A stretch of DNA of 64,000 nt, from the NCBI RefSeq assembly GCF_000724485.1, contig NZ_CP007739.1, forward strand, positions 418,843-482,842, given 5' to 3'. The position numbers and the translations under genes are program-made. Shown piece by piece: positions 26,320-34,457 of this stretch. The notes beneath the pieces are model-generated. The model did not search any database. It was not told the origin of the DNA and saw only the letters and a program-made list of their open reading frames with translations. Within the stretch, counting starts at the first letter, position 1, and each line of letters begins with the position of its first letter. The stretch comes from Bacillus methanolicus MGA3. Lineage in GTDB: Bacteria > Bacillota > Bacilli > Bacillales > Cytobacillaceae.

Positions 26320-28158
26320 ATGAATTATTGGAAAAGATTGTTAATTGGGGCGCCTATTCACACCAAACAACTTTCAGAAGAGAAGCTAACAAAAAAGAAA
26401 GCTTTAGCTATATTTTCATCTGATGCACTCTCTTCTGTCGCGTATGCTACGGAAGAAATTTTGCTTGTTTTAGTCTTAATTGGTACACAAGCTTTAATGT
26501 ACTCTATTCCTATTGCATTTGCCATTATGTTGTTGCTGCTGATTGTTACACTTTCATATCGCCAAATTATTCACAGCTTCCCATCAGGAGGAGGAGCTTA
26601 TATCGTAGCCCGTGAGCATATTGGACGAAATACAAGTCTGACAGCTGGTGCGGCTTTAATGATTGACTATGTATTAACTGTTGCGGTAAGTATCTGTTCT
26701 GGAGTTGCCGCTTTATTGTCTGCTTTTCCTGCCTTGCTGCCCTATCGTGTAGAGTTAGCGGTGATACTCGTCATTGTATTAATGATCATTAACTTGAGAG
26801 GCATCCGAGAGTCTGCTAATATTTTTGCATTTCCTACTTATATCTTTGTTGCGTCAATCATTATCATGATAGGATTTGGAATTTGGAAACTGCAAGCTGG
26901 AAATTGGCATCATTTAGCTGTCCCGTATCATGCAGAACACTTTTCCTTATTCTCTTCGTTTGGAACAACTTTTTTATTATTACGGGCTTTTGCTTCTGGT
27001 TGTTCTGCATTAACAGGTGTAGAGGCCATTAGTAACGGAGTTCCTGCTTTCCGTGAGCCTAGCTCTAAAAACGCCGTTATTACTATGTTTTGGATGTCAT
27101 TTCTGTTAGGGACCATGTTTTTGGGGATTACATTTTTGGCCAATGGCTTTGGTGTTGAACCAAAAGAAAATGTAACTGTCGTCTCCCAAATTGCAAACCA
27201 TGTTTTTGGATATGGATTTTTTTACTATTTTATTCAAATCTTTACCATGCTCATTTTATTTCTGGCTGCCAATACCGCTTTTGCTGGTTTTCCGCAGCTT
27301 GTTTCTATTATTGCACAAGATGGATACCTCCCAAGAAATCTAACAAAACGAGGAGACCGATTAGTATTCTCCAACGGTATTATCTTTTTGAGTGTATTGG
27401 CGATCCTATTAATCATCATCTTCCAAGGTGAAACGCATGCACTCGTACCACTTTATGCAGTTGGTGTATTCTTGTCATTTACCATTGCACAATATGGACT
27501 GATCAAGTATTTTTTGGAACGAAAGTCACAACAGAAGGTTTGGTCTAGAATCATTGTTGTAGGAATAGGAATGATTATAACTGGAATTGTTACGATCATA
27601 ACGGCTGTGGCGAAATTTCAAAGTGGCGCCTGGATGGTAGTGGTGGCTATTCCTTGTATGGTGTTATTATTTCATAAAATTCATCGTCATTACTCTGACT
27701 TAGCAAGTCAACTTAGTCTTCAAGGACAAGATCCTAAACAGATGGTGAAGGTTTCTCCTTCTAAAGTTATTATTCCAATCTCCAGCGTAAGCCGGGTAGC
27801 TATTAACTCTATCGGCTATGCAAAAAGTATATCGAATGATGTAGTGGCACTTACTGTGTATTTTGATGAGAAGCAAAAAGAACGGGCAGAGAAAAAGTGG
27901 AAAGAATTAGGGCTTGATATTCCCCTTGTCACTGTTCATTCACCTTATCGAAGCTTGCTAATGCCGCTTCTTCAATATATTGATGCACTTGAGGAAAGTG
28001 AAAGAGGAAAATATATTACTGTTCTCATTCCTCAATTTTTTGTAAAAAAATGGTGGCATATATTTCTTCATAATCAAACAGCATTTTTATTACGTGCCAT
28101 GCTCTTATGGAGAAAGGATATTGTAGTTTCTACTATCCCTTATCATCTTAGAAAATAA
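26320..28158 (+). CDS. kimA: KimA-type high-affinity potassium transporter
   Basis: The protein has 612 residues and about 12 membrane helices in the N-terminal 450 residues, with an APC/KUP-like fold. Diagnostic segments are LIGAPIHTKQLSEEKLTKKK, IFSSDALSSVAYATEE, SFPSGGGAYIVAREHIG and FANGFGVEP-like FLANGFGVEPKENVTVVS. A soluble C-terminal domain of about 150 residues follows. B. subtilis KimA (YdaO) imports potassium with protons, is controlled by a c-di-AMP riboswitch and is inhibited by c-di-AMP. The start at 26320 follows GGAGG. The riboswitch at 25367 lies about 750 bases upstream beyond the kdp relic. Confidence 0.93.
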   Translation: MNYWKRLLIGAPIHTKQLSEEKLTKKKALAIFSSDALSSVAYATEEILLVLVLIGTQALMYSIPIAFAIMLLLLIVTLSYRQIIHSFPSGGGAYIVAREHIGRNTSLTAGAALMIDYVLTVAVSICSGVAALLSAFPALLPYRVELAVILVIVLMIINLRGIRESANIFAFPTYIFVASIIIMIGFGIWKLQAGNWHHLAVPYHAEHFSLFSSFGTTFLLLRAFASGCSALTGVEAISNGVPAFREPSSKNAVITMFWMSFLLGTMFLGITFLANGFGVEPKENVTVVSQIANHVFGYGFFYYFIQIFTMLILFLAANTAFAGFPQLVSIIAQDGYLPRNLTKRGDRLVFSNGIIFLSVLAILLIIIFQGETHALVPLYAVGVFLSFTIAQYGLIKYFLERKSQQKVWSRIIVVGIGMIITGIVTIITAVAKFQSGAWMVVVAIPCMVLLFHKIHRHYSDLASQLSLQGQDPKQMVKVSPSKVIIPISSVSRVAINSIGYAKSISNDVVALTVYFDEKQKERAEKKWKELGLDIPLVTVHSPYRSLLMPLLQYIDALEESERGKYITVLIPQFFVKKWWHIFLHNQTAFLLRAMLLWRKDIVVSTIPYHLRK

Positions 28159-28182
28159 TGAATCGAATTAAAAAATCAGTAA

Positions 28183-28212
28183 GAGGGAAGTTTTTGCTTC
28201 CCCTCTTTTTTT
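28183..28212 (+). terminator. Terminator after kimA
   Basis: GAGGGAAG-tttttg-CTTCCCCTC followed by a T-run. Confidence 0.9.
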
Positions 28213-28340
28213 AATGCAGTCACCAAGCTTCTTCAGAAGCCGAAAAGCGTTAATAGATCAACAGAGGAATTAGATTTTAATAAAAAAGAGGCACTTTTAG
28301 TTAACAATCGTTGCAGAACCAATATCCTCTAAATAACTAA

Positions 28341-28433
28341 AAGCCGGATACACCTCTTATCGTGGTGAAATCCGGCTATTTTTTTGCTTGTAGTTGCTTA
28401 GCGCCCTCAGTTTTAATTTAAAACTGAGGGCGC
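28341..28433. terminator. Two convergent hairpin terminators between kimA and amtB
   Basis: The first (28341-28385) pairs AGCCGGAT with ATCCGGCT and ends in ATTTTTTT on the plus strand. The second (28401-28433) is a perfect palindrome, GCGCCCTCAGTTTTA and its complement, on the side of the minus-strand amtB gene. Confidence 0.85.
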
Positions 28434-28475
28434 TTCAATGTAATGTAATAGCATTTTGTTGATTTAGAAGATGAC

Positions 28476-29789
28476 TTACCTAGGAATTTCTTTACTGTTA
28501 ACAGGTGCAACGGTTATACCAGTCGTTCCTTCAAAATCATATAAACTAGTAGGTATATCTGTAAAACGTTCTAATTCATTGTAAGCTGGAATACCGTGAT
28601 AAGACATGTCAAGTCCTTCTTCTTCTTCACGTTCGCTTGCTCGCAAACCAACTGTCATTTCACATACTTTTGCCATAAATGCACCACCGATTAAACCCCA
28701 AATAACTACTATTACTGCACCTAATACTTGTATTTTGAAAAGATAGAAATCACCAGTCGTTAAAAGACCTTGAGATTTATCAAACAACCCGACTGCAATG
28801 GTTCCAAATACACCGTTGAATCCATGTACAGCTACAGCTCCAACAGGATCATCAACTTTTAAATAGTCAACAAATAAAGTAGCATAAATCACAATCAAAC
28901 CACTGATTGCTCCAATGATAATTGCGCTCCATTGAGAGACAAAGGCGCATCCTGCCGTTATCGCAACCAAGCCGGATAACACGCCATTGATGGTCATACT
29001 TGGGTCAGCTTTTCCGAATTTTTTCATTGTCAGGAATAGAGCAACGGTACCCCCAGCTGCACCCGCAAGCATTGTATTAATAGCAATTGATGAAAGGGCT
29101 GTATTGGAAGCATCCAATGTACTACCTGCATTAAAAGCAAACCAACCAAACCATAATATGAAAGCACCGGATGAAGCTAATGGAATGTTACTTGGTGCAA
29201 ATACGTTGGCACTGCCATCCGAATTAAATCTCCCTTTTCTAGGTCCCAACAGTTTTGCCATTGCAAAAGCAGCAAAGCCGCCTAGCGCATGTATAGCAGC
29301 AGAACCAGCAAAATCTTTCATTCCTAATTTTGCTAACCAACCATTGCTGTTCCAAATCCAATGACCTGAAAGTGGATAAATGATGATACAAATAAGTGCT
29401 GCTGTTAAAACGTAAGCTTTAAAATTCATACGTTCGGCTACCGCACCTGAAACAATCGAGATACAAGCCACCGCAAATCCCATTTGAAACAGTACAAATG
29501 CGGCACTAGGCAAATCAATGGAAAGAGCGATCTTTTCCGGGCTACCAAATAATGTAGTACCAATGATTCCGAATGCGTCTTTTCCAAACATAATGCCAAA
29601 ACCAATGAGCCAAAAAGCTAAAGCACCTACTGTTAAATCCACAAAAATCTTCATTGTTACATTGACAGCGTTTTTAGTTCGAACAAAACCGGCTTCCAGT
29701 AAACTAAATCCGCCTTCCATAAACAGCACCATTGCAGCAGCTAATACAACCCATACTGAATTTAAATACATCAGCTTCATGAAAGTCAC
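28476..29789 (-). CDS. amtB: Ammonium transporter AmtB/NrgA
   Basis: The protein has 437 residues and 11 predicted membrane helices. Family signatures are LFMEGGFSLLEAGFVRTKNA near the N terminus, DFAGSAAIHALGGFAAFAMA with the pore histidine, LWFGWFAFNAGST and DDPVGAVAVHGFNGVFGTIA with the second pore histidine. A cytoplasmic tail of about 50 residues follows. It imports ammonium and is gated by the PII protein encoded immediately upstream; the genes overlap by four bases (ATGA), so they are cotranslated. Confidence 0.95.
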   Translation of the reverse strand: MTFMKLMYLNSVWVVLAAAMVLFMEGGFSLLEAGFVRTKNAVNVTMKIFVDLTVGALAFWLIGFGIMFGKDAFGIIGTTLFGSPEKIALSIDLPSAAFVLFQMGFAVACISIVSGAVAERMNFKAYVLTAALICIIIYPLSGHWIWNSNGWLAKLGMKDFAGSAAIHALGGFAAFAMAKLLGPRKGRFNSDGSANVFAPSNIPLASSGAFILWFGWFAFNAGSTLDASNTALSSIAINTMLAGAAGGTVALFLTMKKFGKADPSMTINGVLSGLVAITAGCAFVSQWSAIIIGAISGLIVIYATLFVDYLKVDDPVGAVAVHGFNGVFGTIAVGLFDKSQGLLTTGDFYLFKIQVLGAVIVVIWGLIGGAFMAKVCEMTVGLRASEREEEEGLDMSYHGIPAYNELERFTDIPTSLYDFEGTTGITVAPVNSKEIPR

Positions 29790-30145
29790 CCCTTATGATT
29801 AAGTAAATCATCAATATCAAAGTCTGCTGTGCCTGTTCGAATGTTATAGGCTTCTAAAATCGGATAAACGTAAATTTTGCCGTCACCATTTTCTCCGGTT
29901 TGAGCAGATTCAAATATCTTTTTAATCGTAGGCTCCACCATATGATCCGAAAGGACAATCTCCAATTTAACTTTTGGATGGAGAGTCACTTGATAATTTT
30001 TCCCGCGATAGACTCCCTGAGTATCTTTCTGTTTCCCTCTTCCGACTACCTGGGATACGGTAAAGCCTGTAATTCCTATATTTTTTAACCCTTTAATCGT
30101 CTCTGTGAGCCTTTCGGGTCTTATAACCGCCTCAATCTTTTTCAT
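29786..30145 (-). CDS. glnK: Nitrogen regulatory PII protein
   Basis: This 119-residue protein starts MKKIEAVIRPERLTETIKGL. It has the T-loop GVYRGKNYQVTLHPKVKLEI with tyrosine at the usual tip position and the C-terminal GDGKIYVYPILEAYNIRTGT. It binds ATP, ADP and 2-oxoglutarate and blocks the AmtB pore when nitrogen is sufficient. The order glnK-amtB differs from the nrgA-nrgB order of B. subtilis. A GlnR/TnrA site lies upstream. Confidence 0.95.
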   Translation of the reverse strand: MKKIEAVIRPERLTETIKGLKNIGITGFTVSQVVGRGKQKDTQGVYRGKNYQVTLHPKVKLEIVLSDHMVEPTIKKIFESAQTGENGDGKIYVYPILEAYNIRTGTADFDIDDLLNHKG

Positions 30146-30160
30146 TTAAGCGACACCTCA

Positions 30161-30177
30161 TGTCAGGTTTTCTTACA
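30161..30177 (-). promoter_or_regulatory. GlnR/TnrA binding site upstream of glnK
   Basis: TGTAAGAAAACCTGACA matches TGTNANAWWWTMTNACA at all but one position. It starts right after a TATAAT-like -10 (CATATAATG), so binding would cover the transcription start. That position suggests repression, as by GlnR, rather than TnrA activation. Confidence 0.7.
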
Positions 30178-30618
30178 TTATATGATAAATAATATACCAA
30201 TACTAAAAAATGAGTCAATGGAATAAAAAGTAAATTTAACATATTAGAAGCGCTTATACATTTATCTACAGTCCTATCATGCTTAATGTTAATGTTTTAA
30301 CCTAAGAAGACCACCTTATCAAAGGCGGTCTTCTCTTTGCTCTCTGTTTTTCGTTCAATTAAACTGTCCGCAGCTAAAGAGGTTTACAGATTATCATAAG
30401 TAAAAAATGACTGTTACTAAAAGGAAAAAGAATACAAAGAGGTGGTTAGCGGGTTTAGAATGATAAAAAGGGAGAATGCCCCGTAAAGGGATTAACCTTC
30501 TACCCAACGTAATTGATCTGAAAAGGGTAGAAAAATGCACCTAAAGTAAGTTTTCCATTTTTAAGAAAATATGTATATTTTAAGGGTGAAAAAATAACTT
30601 TGAGAAAGGGGCTATATT
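30178..30618. other. Intergenic region with one terminator
   Basis: AGAAGACCACC/GGCGGTCTTCT at 30305-30334 is a bidirectional hairpin. The rest has no gene. AGGGG before 30619 is the ribosome binding site of the next gene. Confidence 0.5.
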
Positions 30619-31068
30619 ATGAAAAAGGTACTACTCTTTTCATTTATAGTTTTGTTCTCCTTAATGAATTTCAATTCTGAAGTTTATGCTGCAACCCTTA
30701 GAGCCAAAAGTACAATTATTATTGATGATGCTCCTGATGGTAAAGTTTATACAACTAGAAAAGTATGGGTTCCTAAAGGTGGATATTTAGGGGTATATGG
30801 CCAAAATAACAATTCTGATCTAGGGTATACTTGGTTAATTTTCAGAGTCTATAGAGATGATGGAAAAGACGTTACCAGTCAATTTTGGAAGCCAAGTTCA
30901 ACTTCTGGTGAGTATTTTCTCAATGAAGGTGATAAGAGAATAGTAAATAAACGAGTTGGCCCAATTAGAGAAGGACATAGTTATTATATCTGGGCTAAAT
31001 GTGAATTTAGATACGCTCCAATTGGAACGGATTGCGACGGGAGTTTCACTGTTAGTAGTTGGTATTAA
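30619..31068 (+). CDS. Secreted protein of unknown function, 149 aa
   Basis: A signal peptide (VLLFSFIVLFSLMNFNS, cleavage after VYA) precedes a 125-residue mature protein rich in Y, G, K and D with beta-like alternation (KVYTTRKVWVPKGGYLGVYG). Two cysteines near the C terminus (WAKCEF and TDCDGS) could form a disulfide. GAAAGGGG precedes the ATG. Another secreted cysteine-pair protein at 19425 has similar size but no clear sequence relation. The family is not recognised. Confidence 0.78.
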   Translation: MKKVLLFSFIVLFSLMNFNSEVYAATLRAKSTIIIDDAPDGKVYTTRKVWVPKGGYLGVYGQNNNSDLGYTWLIFRVYRDDGKDVTSQFWKPSSTSGEYFLNEGDKRIVNKRVGPIREGHSYYIWAKCEFRYAPIGTDCDGSFTVSSWY

Positions 31069-31510
31069 GGACTTTGGTGGAAAATGTTATCTTAACCTTA
31101 TGGAAAGAGACAAAATTTTATGTCTTATAGTGAATTCATGATAAAGTTAAGGTAACAATCAAAAAAACAGTTCCTTTTCGGACTTCTAAAGCCCCGAAAT
31201 GAACCCTTTTTCTCCCAAAGGGTTTGTTTAATTGGAAGACTTTTAAAGGTTTAAAAATAATTTACGGACGTTCGTTTAATTTTGTGTACCTTTACGGATG
31301 CTGAATTTAAAAGATTAAAAGACAAAAATGAAAGCAGCCGATACGGCTGCTATGATTGTTATTTTTTCCTTTTGTCTTCCGGATCTGGATGGAAGCTAAG
31401 ACGACTATTCAATCAGTTAAGGGGTAAAAAACTTTTTTGTTAATAAACTACTTTGTAACAGGAAAAAACTTTTTTTGCTAAATCCTTTGACCGATTGCTT
31501 ATGCATGTTT
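31069..31510. other. Non-coding segment with plasmid-backbone-like sequence
   Basis: A hairpin AGCAGCCG-atac-GGCTGCT lies at 31333-31350. The stretch 31388-31500 (GGAAGCTAAGACGACTA, AAGGGGTAAAAAACTTTTTT, then CTTTGACCGATTGCTTATGC) resembles 50390-50485 (GGAAGCTAAGTCGTCGA, CAAGGGGCAAAAAACTTTTT, CCCTTGACTGTCTGTCTATG). It is probably a shared plasmid-backbone piece. Confidence 0.5.
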
Positions 31511-31840
31511 TTAAGGCAGGGATTGTCCCTGCCTTTTTATAATGGAGAAACAAGAAATAAATTTCCTGATATGTTCTGAAATAACCCTCTAATGCATTGG
31601 TGGAATGACCAAAAATAATTAAAATTATCCTTAACGATAATCGCAATGGAAACGAAAAACGACTTTTACACATATGTGTGCGTAGGAGTTATTAGCATGA
31701 TCACGTTTCACGTCTTTAAAAACATCGGGATGACCATCGAACTTCTGCCGATTACTGGAATTCCGCTGCCGTTTGTCAGCTACGGGGGAAGCTCATTAAT
31801 GGCAACATGCTCGCAGTCGGCCTCATATTTTCAATCCGTT
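31511..31840 (+). repeat. Left arm of a 16-kb-spaced inverted duplication
   Basis: This segment (terminator GGCAGGGATTGTCCCTGCC, TAATGGAGAAACAAGAAATA, ATTGGTGGAATGACCAAAAA and the rodA/ftsW tail) recurs in inverted orientation at 47535-47875 with roughly nine of ten bases identical by eye. Confidence 0.8.
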
Positions 31841-31878
31841 ATCACAATAAAAAGTACATGTTTTCAACGACAGTATAA
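31646..31878 (+). pseudogene. FtsW/RodA/SpoVE-family C-terminal fragment
   Basis: The frame reads GVISMITFHVFKNIGMTIEL, LPITGIPLPFVSYGGSSLM, the highly conserved PITGIPLPFxSYGGSS loop of SEDS proteins. A one-base shift then gives NMLAVGLIFSIRYHNKKYMF before a stop. The first two thirds are missing. A terminator-like hairpin AAGCGAAGG/CCTTCGCTT follows. Confidence 0.8.
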
Positions 31879-31950
31879 GAAAAGCGAAGGGAAAGTCCTT
31901 CGCTTCATTTAATAAACGGGCAGTAAAACTCCAACTAAGGGAAATTTACT

Positions 31951-32610
31951 TTATTCAATGACTCCTTCTTCGGTAATAATGACTTTTGTATTTACATCGA
32001 CTGTCAGGTTTTGATATTCATCTTCCCACTTTGAAAAATCAAAGTTTCTTGTCCTACTTTTGACAAATGCGCCGAATCCGATTGGATCAATGTTTTTTTC
32101 TTGAAACCTGGAAATTAACTTTGAACATTGTTCGTTTATGTCTTTTTCCATTGTTTTTTCAATGTTATCCTTTATTTTCCCGGTTAATTGATTTCCGGTA
32201 TAATCCGTTATTTCACCTTTTAATTTTATGTTTAGTTCGATTTTATATGGATTTCTTCCGATTAACTTCATCTTATGCTTTGATGAAATGATTTCTATCG
32301 AAGCTGCATTGCCGTTAGCTCCAACATGAGTGGTACCTTCATTATATTGATCGGTCATTAATTTAAAGAAAAATAATTTATCAACGGAAAGCTCATCGAC
32401 TACTTTGTCTTCTTTGAATAAGCAGAGTCCGTTAATTTCGACCTTTTTTTTATTACTTTTTTTTATAAGAGGCAAGTAACCGTCTTTGCCTTTTTGATAA
32501 TAATCCGATAAGAAAATCTTTAAATTGGATTCAGGCAAATCTTGGTGATCCATGTTATGTTGAAATAGGCGGGCCAGGTAAACGGCATTTCCTCTGTTCC
32601 CGTATTCACC
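31951..32610 (-). pseudogene. GerC-type spore germination protein, C-terminal fragment
   Basis: From about NRGNAVYLARLFQHN the frame runs 215 residues through PESNLKIFLSDYYQKGKDGY, LPLIKKSNKKKVEINGLCLF and VSRTRNFDFSKWEDEY-like KSRTRNFDFSKWEDEYQNLT to the stop. This matches the C-terminal domain of Ger(x)C lipoproteins of nutrient germinant receptors. The N-terminal lipoprotein signal and first domain are absent; the DNA upstream belongs to a DNA ligase fragment. An internal ATG at 32553 could start a truncated product, but it would not be exported. Confidence 0.78.
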
Positions 32611-32985
32611 TTCAAGATTGCATACAAAACATCAAACACAATATATGTACAAGGTAATTCTTCAGCAATCCGTTTTATTTTTTGCTCCTGTTTTAATTGG
32701 AACCGATCCATCGCCAATTCCCACATATCCCTTTTTCCTCGGGATCATAAACAATGAGTTCTCCATCCAGGATTACATCGTTATCAAAGGATAAGGTTTC
32801 TAATTCAGGAAACGCCCTAGTGCAATTTGTCCGATGTCTGGTAAAACACTGAATTCCTTTATTTTTTTAGGGATTAATTCTAATTGAATACCGTCTGTCT
32901 TCCATTCGATTATCCAATCTCCATCAGAAAAAGGCTCACTTGGAGTTAAAAGAATTGACCAAATAAATTCAAAACTTTTAAACAT
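32611..32985 (-). pseudogene. ATP-dependent DNA ligase fragment
   Basis: Two frames read SEPFSDGDWIIEWKTDGIQL and, after a shift, FDNDVILDGELIVYDPEEKG, then MWELAMDRFQLKQEQKIKRI and YIVFDVLY. The order (lysine motif region, then DGELIVYD, then FDVLY) matches ATP-dependent ligases of the LigD/LigC type. The usual catalytic KxDG appears as KTDG. Frameshifts and the fusion to the GerC fragment make it non-functional. Confidence 0.7.
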
Positions 32986-33153
32986 TCAGTATATTACTAA
33001 TATTCAGTAATATAGAAATCATATTCAAATATATATCATTAATTACATATTCATGCAAAAATTATAGTTATTCACCAAATGATAGTACCCAAATTCTTAC
33101 AATAAGTTACAATATTCTTGCCGGCAAAAAAAAATTGGGAGGTGAAAAAAGAA

Positions 33154-33435
33154 ATGTTTTATAGTTTATTTACGACTGGAAGTGTTAGTTATACTTATGT
33201 AGCTAACAAGATTGTTGATGCATTGGTTGGATTAGTTCCAGGTATGGATGCTCGAGCAATTGCGGCTTCTATTGCTTATAAACTTAAAGTAATAGCAAGA
33301 TCAACAGACGGATTTTCCTGGACAGATCTCGGCGGTATCATAGTTGATTTAGCAAGGTTCATTGCAGACTTAGTTCCAGATGCCAAGTTTTCTAAAATCG
33401 TAGGAATTCTTTGGGATTTAGCGCAATTGCTATAA
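33154..33435 (+). CDS. Amphipathic helical peptide, possibly bacteriocin-like, 93 aa
   Basis: ATG 33154 follows GGGAGGTG at good spacing; an upstream in-frame start would include the ribosome binding site. The product has no classical signal peptide. It is almost entirely predicted amphipathic helix: VANKIVDALVGLVPGMDARA, IAASIAYKLKVIA, DLGGIIVDLARFIADLVP and KIVGILWDLAQLL. This composition resembles leaderless or circular bacteriocins and small pore-forming peptides, but no diagnostic motif is present and no maturation or immunity gene is obvious apart from an unknown 60-residue frame downstream. A terminator follows at once, so it is a stand-alone transcript. Confidence 0.6.
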   Translation: MFYSLFTTGSVSYTYVANKIVDALVGLVPGMDARAIAASIAYKLKVIARSTDGFSWTDLGGIIVDLARFIADLVPDAKFSKIVGILWDLAQLL

Positions 33436-33456
33436 TACTTTAATATCTCCTTGTAT

Positions 33457-33500
33457 AAAAATAGCCAAGTGATCCTCTATGGATTATTTGGCTATTTTTA
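33457..33500 (+). terminator. Terminator after the amphipathic peptide gene
   Basis: AAAATAGCCAA and TTGGCTATTTTT arms with a T-run. Confidence 0.85.
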
Positions 33501-33522
33501 CTTTTAACTATAGCTGGTAAAT

Positions 33523-33705
33523 ATGATTGAAAAAAAAAGCTACTACGTATCTTTACATAAACATTATCTGTTTTCATATATACCGATCCAAAAAATAATA
33601 TTGAGTGGATTGGATATTGCGATTAAAAATCCCGATATAGATGACTTAGATTTACTTTCTTTTTGTCTAAATGGTATTATCCATAAAAAACTATACTATC
33701 TATAA
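33523..33705 (+). CDS. Small hypothetical protein, 60 aa
   Basis: The frame starts MIEKKSYYVSLHKHYLFSYI and ends just before a hairpin with T-run near 33690-33735. There is no good ribosome binding site. It lies 87 bases after the amphipathic peptide gene, which makes an immunity role conceivable, but nothing in the sequence shows this. Confidence 0.3.
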   Translation: MIEKKSYYVSLHKHYLFSYIPIQKIILSGLDIAIKNPDIDDLDLLSFCLNGIIHKKLYYL

Positions 33706-33741
33706 AATGGTATAATTATAGAAGGATAGTTTTTTTGACTG

Positions 33742-33806
33742 ATAGTATCAGTATGTCCAAGATTTAGAGATTAATTCAATTGTCTTGAAGTTCTTGCACC
33801 AGAACC
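33742..33806 (-). mobile_element. IS6-type end
   Basis: Subterminal AGTATCAGTATGTCCAAGAT and terminal TTCTTGCACCAGAACC. The same end with the same right flank recurs at 37737-37796. Confidence 0.7.
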
Positions 33807-34003
33807 TAAAATAAAATGTTTTTAACGATTTCATTTGATTCCAAATTCTTTCTTCATATATTCTTCAAAGTGTTGATCAATGTATTCTTCGATAAAACGA
33901 TCCCTTTTGTTAACATCTTCAATTTTACTAAATAGCCCTACCCTCTTAAGTCGTTCTGATTCTGGTTTTTGTTCCCACTGCTTTAGTGCTGCTCGTTTTA
34001 AAG
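33807..34003 (-). pseudogene. Duplicated 3' fragment of the DUF3967 gene
   Basis: The sequence is nearly identical to 37797-37996 and encodes the C terminus RVGLFSKIEDVNKRDRFIEE, then HFEEYMKKEFGIK. Together with the IS6-type end it forms a direct repeat of about 260 bases. No start remains. Confidence 0.85.
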
Positions 34004-34076
34004 CAGATAAATTTGTGTGAATATATTCCGAATAAAAAACATATACCGCATAATGTTGCCTTGGGTTATATGGGCT

Positions 34077-34166
34077 AAACTTGTTAAACGAGACATCATT
34101 TTAGAAGAATATTCGGAACCTATCGGCAAAGAAATTACCCCGCATGATTTACGGCATTTCTTTTTA
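34077..34166 (+). pseudogene. Tyrosine recombinase fragment ending at the RH motif
   Basis: The frame reads IILEEYSEPIGKEITPHDLR then HFF, the H-x-L-R-H motif region of an integrase. Homology stops at HFF, where an inverted second integrase fragment begins. The missing downstream part resembles the piece at 20249-20390, which begins FFCSHAISRG. Confidence 0.6.
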
Positions 34167-34389
34167 GGTTCAACGCTTCAGAAATTCGCAATCCCGCATA
34201 AGCCAAAAGAGTAACCAATGCATAGTTTCGTTTGTTTTCGCTATCTAATACCAACTTATGGAATTTCCGATGTCCTTTTGCAATACAATCGCCATGTTTA
34301 TTAAGTTTTTTTGAGGTTGCTTTAAATGTTGTAACATTATTATCTACCCATGTAAGAATCTTAATAGAATTAGCATAAATGTTACCCAT
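34160..34389 (-). pseudogene. Tyrosine recombinase fragment, N-terminal and first catalytic part
   Basis: The frame reads NKRNYALVTLLAYAGLRISE, then ALNLKR, containing the first catalytic arginine in the GLRISE motif, preceded by a core-binding-like helical domain. It ends where the opposite-strand fragment starts. There is an ATG with GAGGG upstream, but the catalytic C terminus is absent. Confidence 0.65.
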
Positions 34390-34457
34390 TCTTTCAATGA
34401 ATTCCCTCTTCTCTATGTTAATATAATGCCAAGCCAGTTTTTCAGGAGGTATTTTTT

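Noticed and set aside
29518..29802. Open frame opposite amtB
   Set aside because: It is a shadow of the conserved membrane protein on the other strand.
33523..33705. Confident immunity gene for the amphipathic peptide
   Set aside because: No ribosome binding site and no family; kept only as a low-confidence frame.
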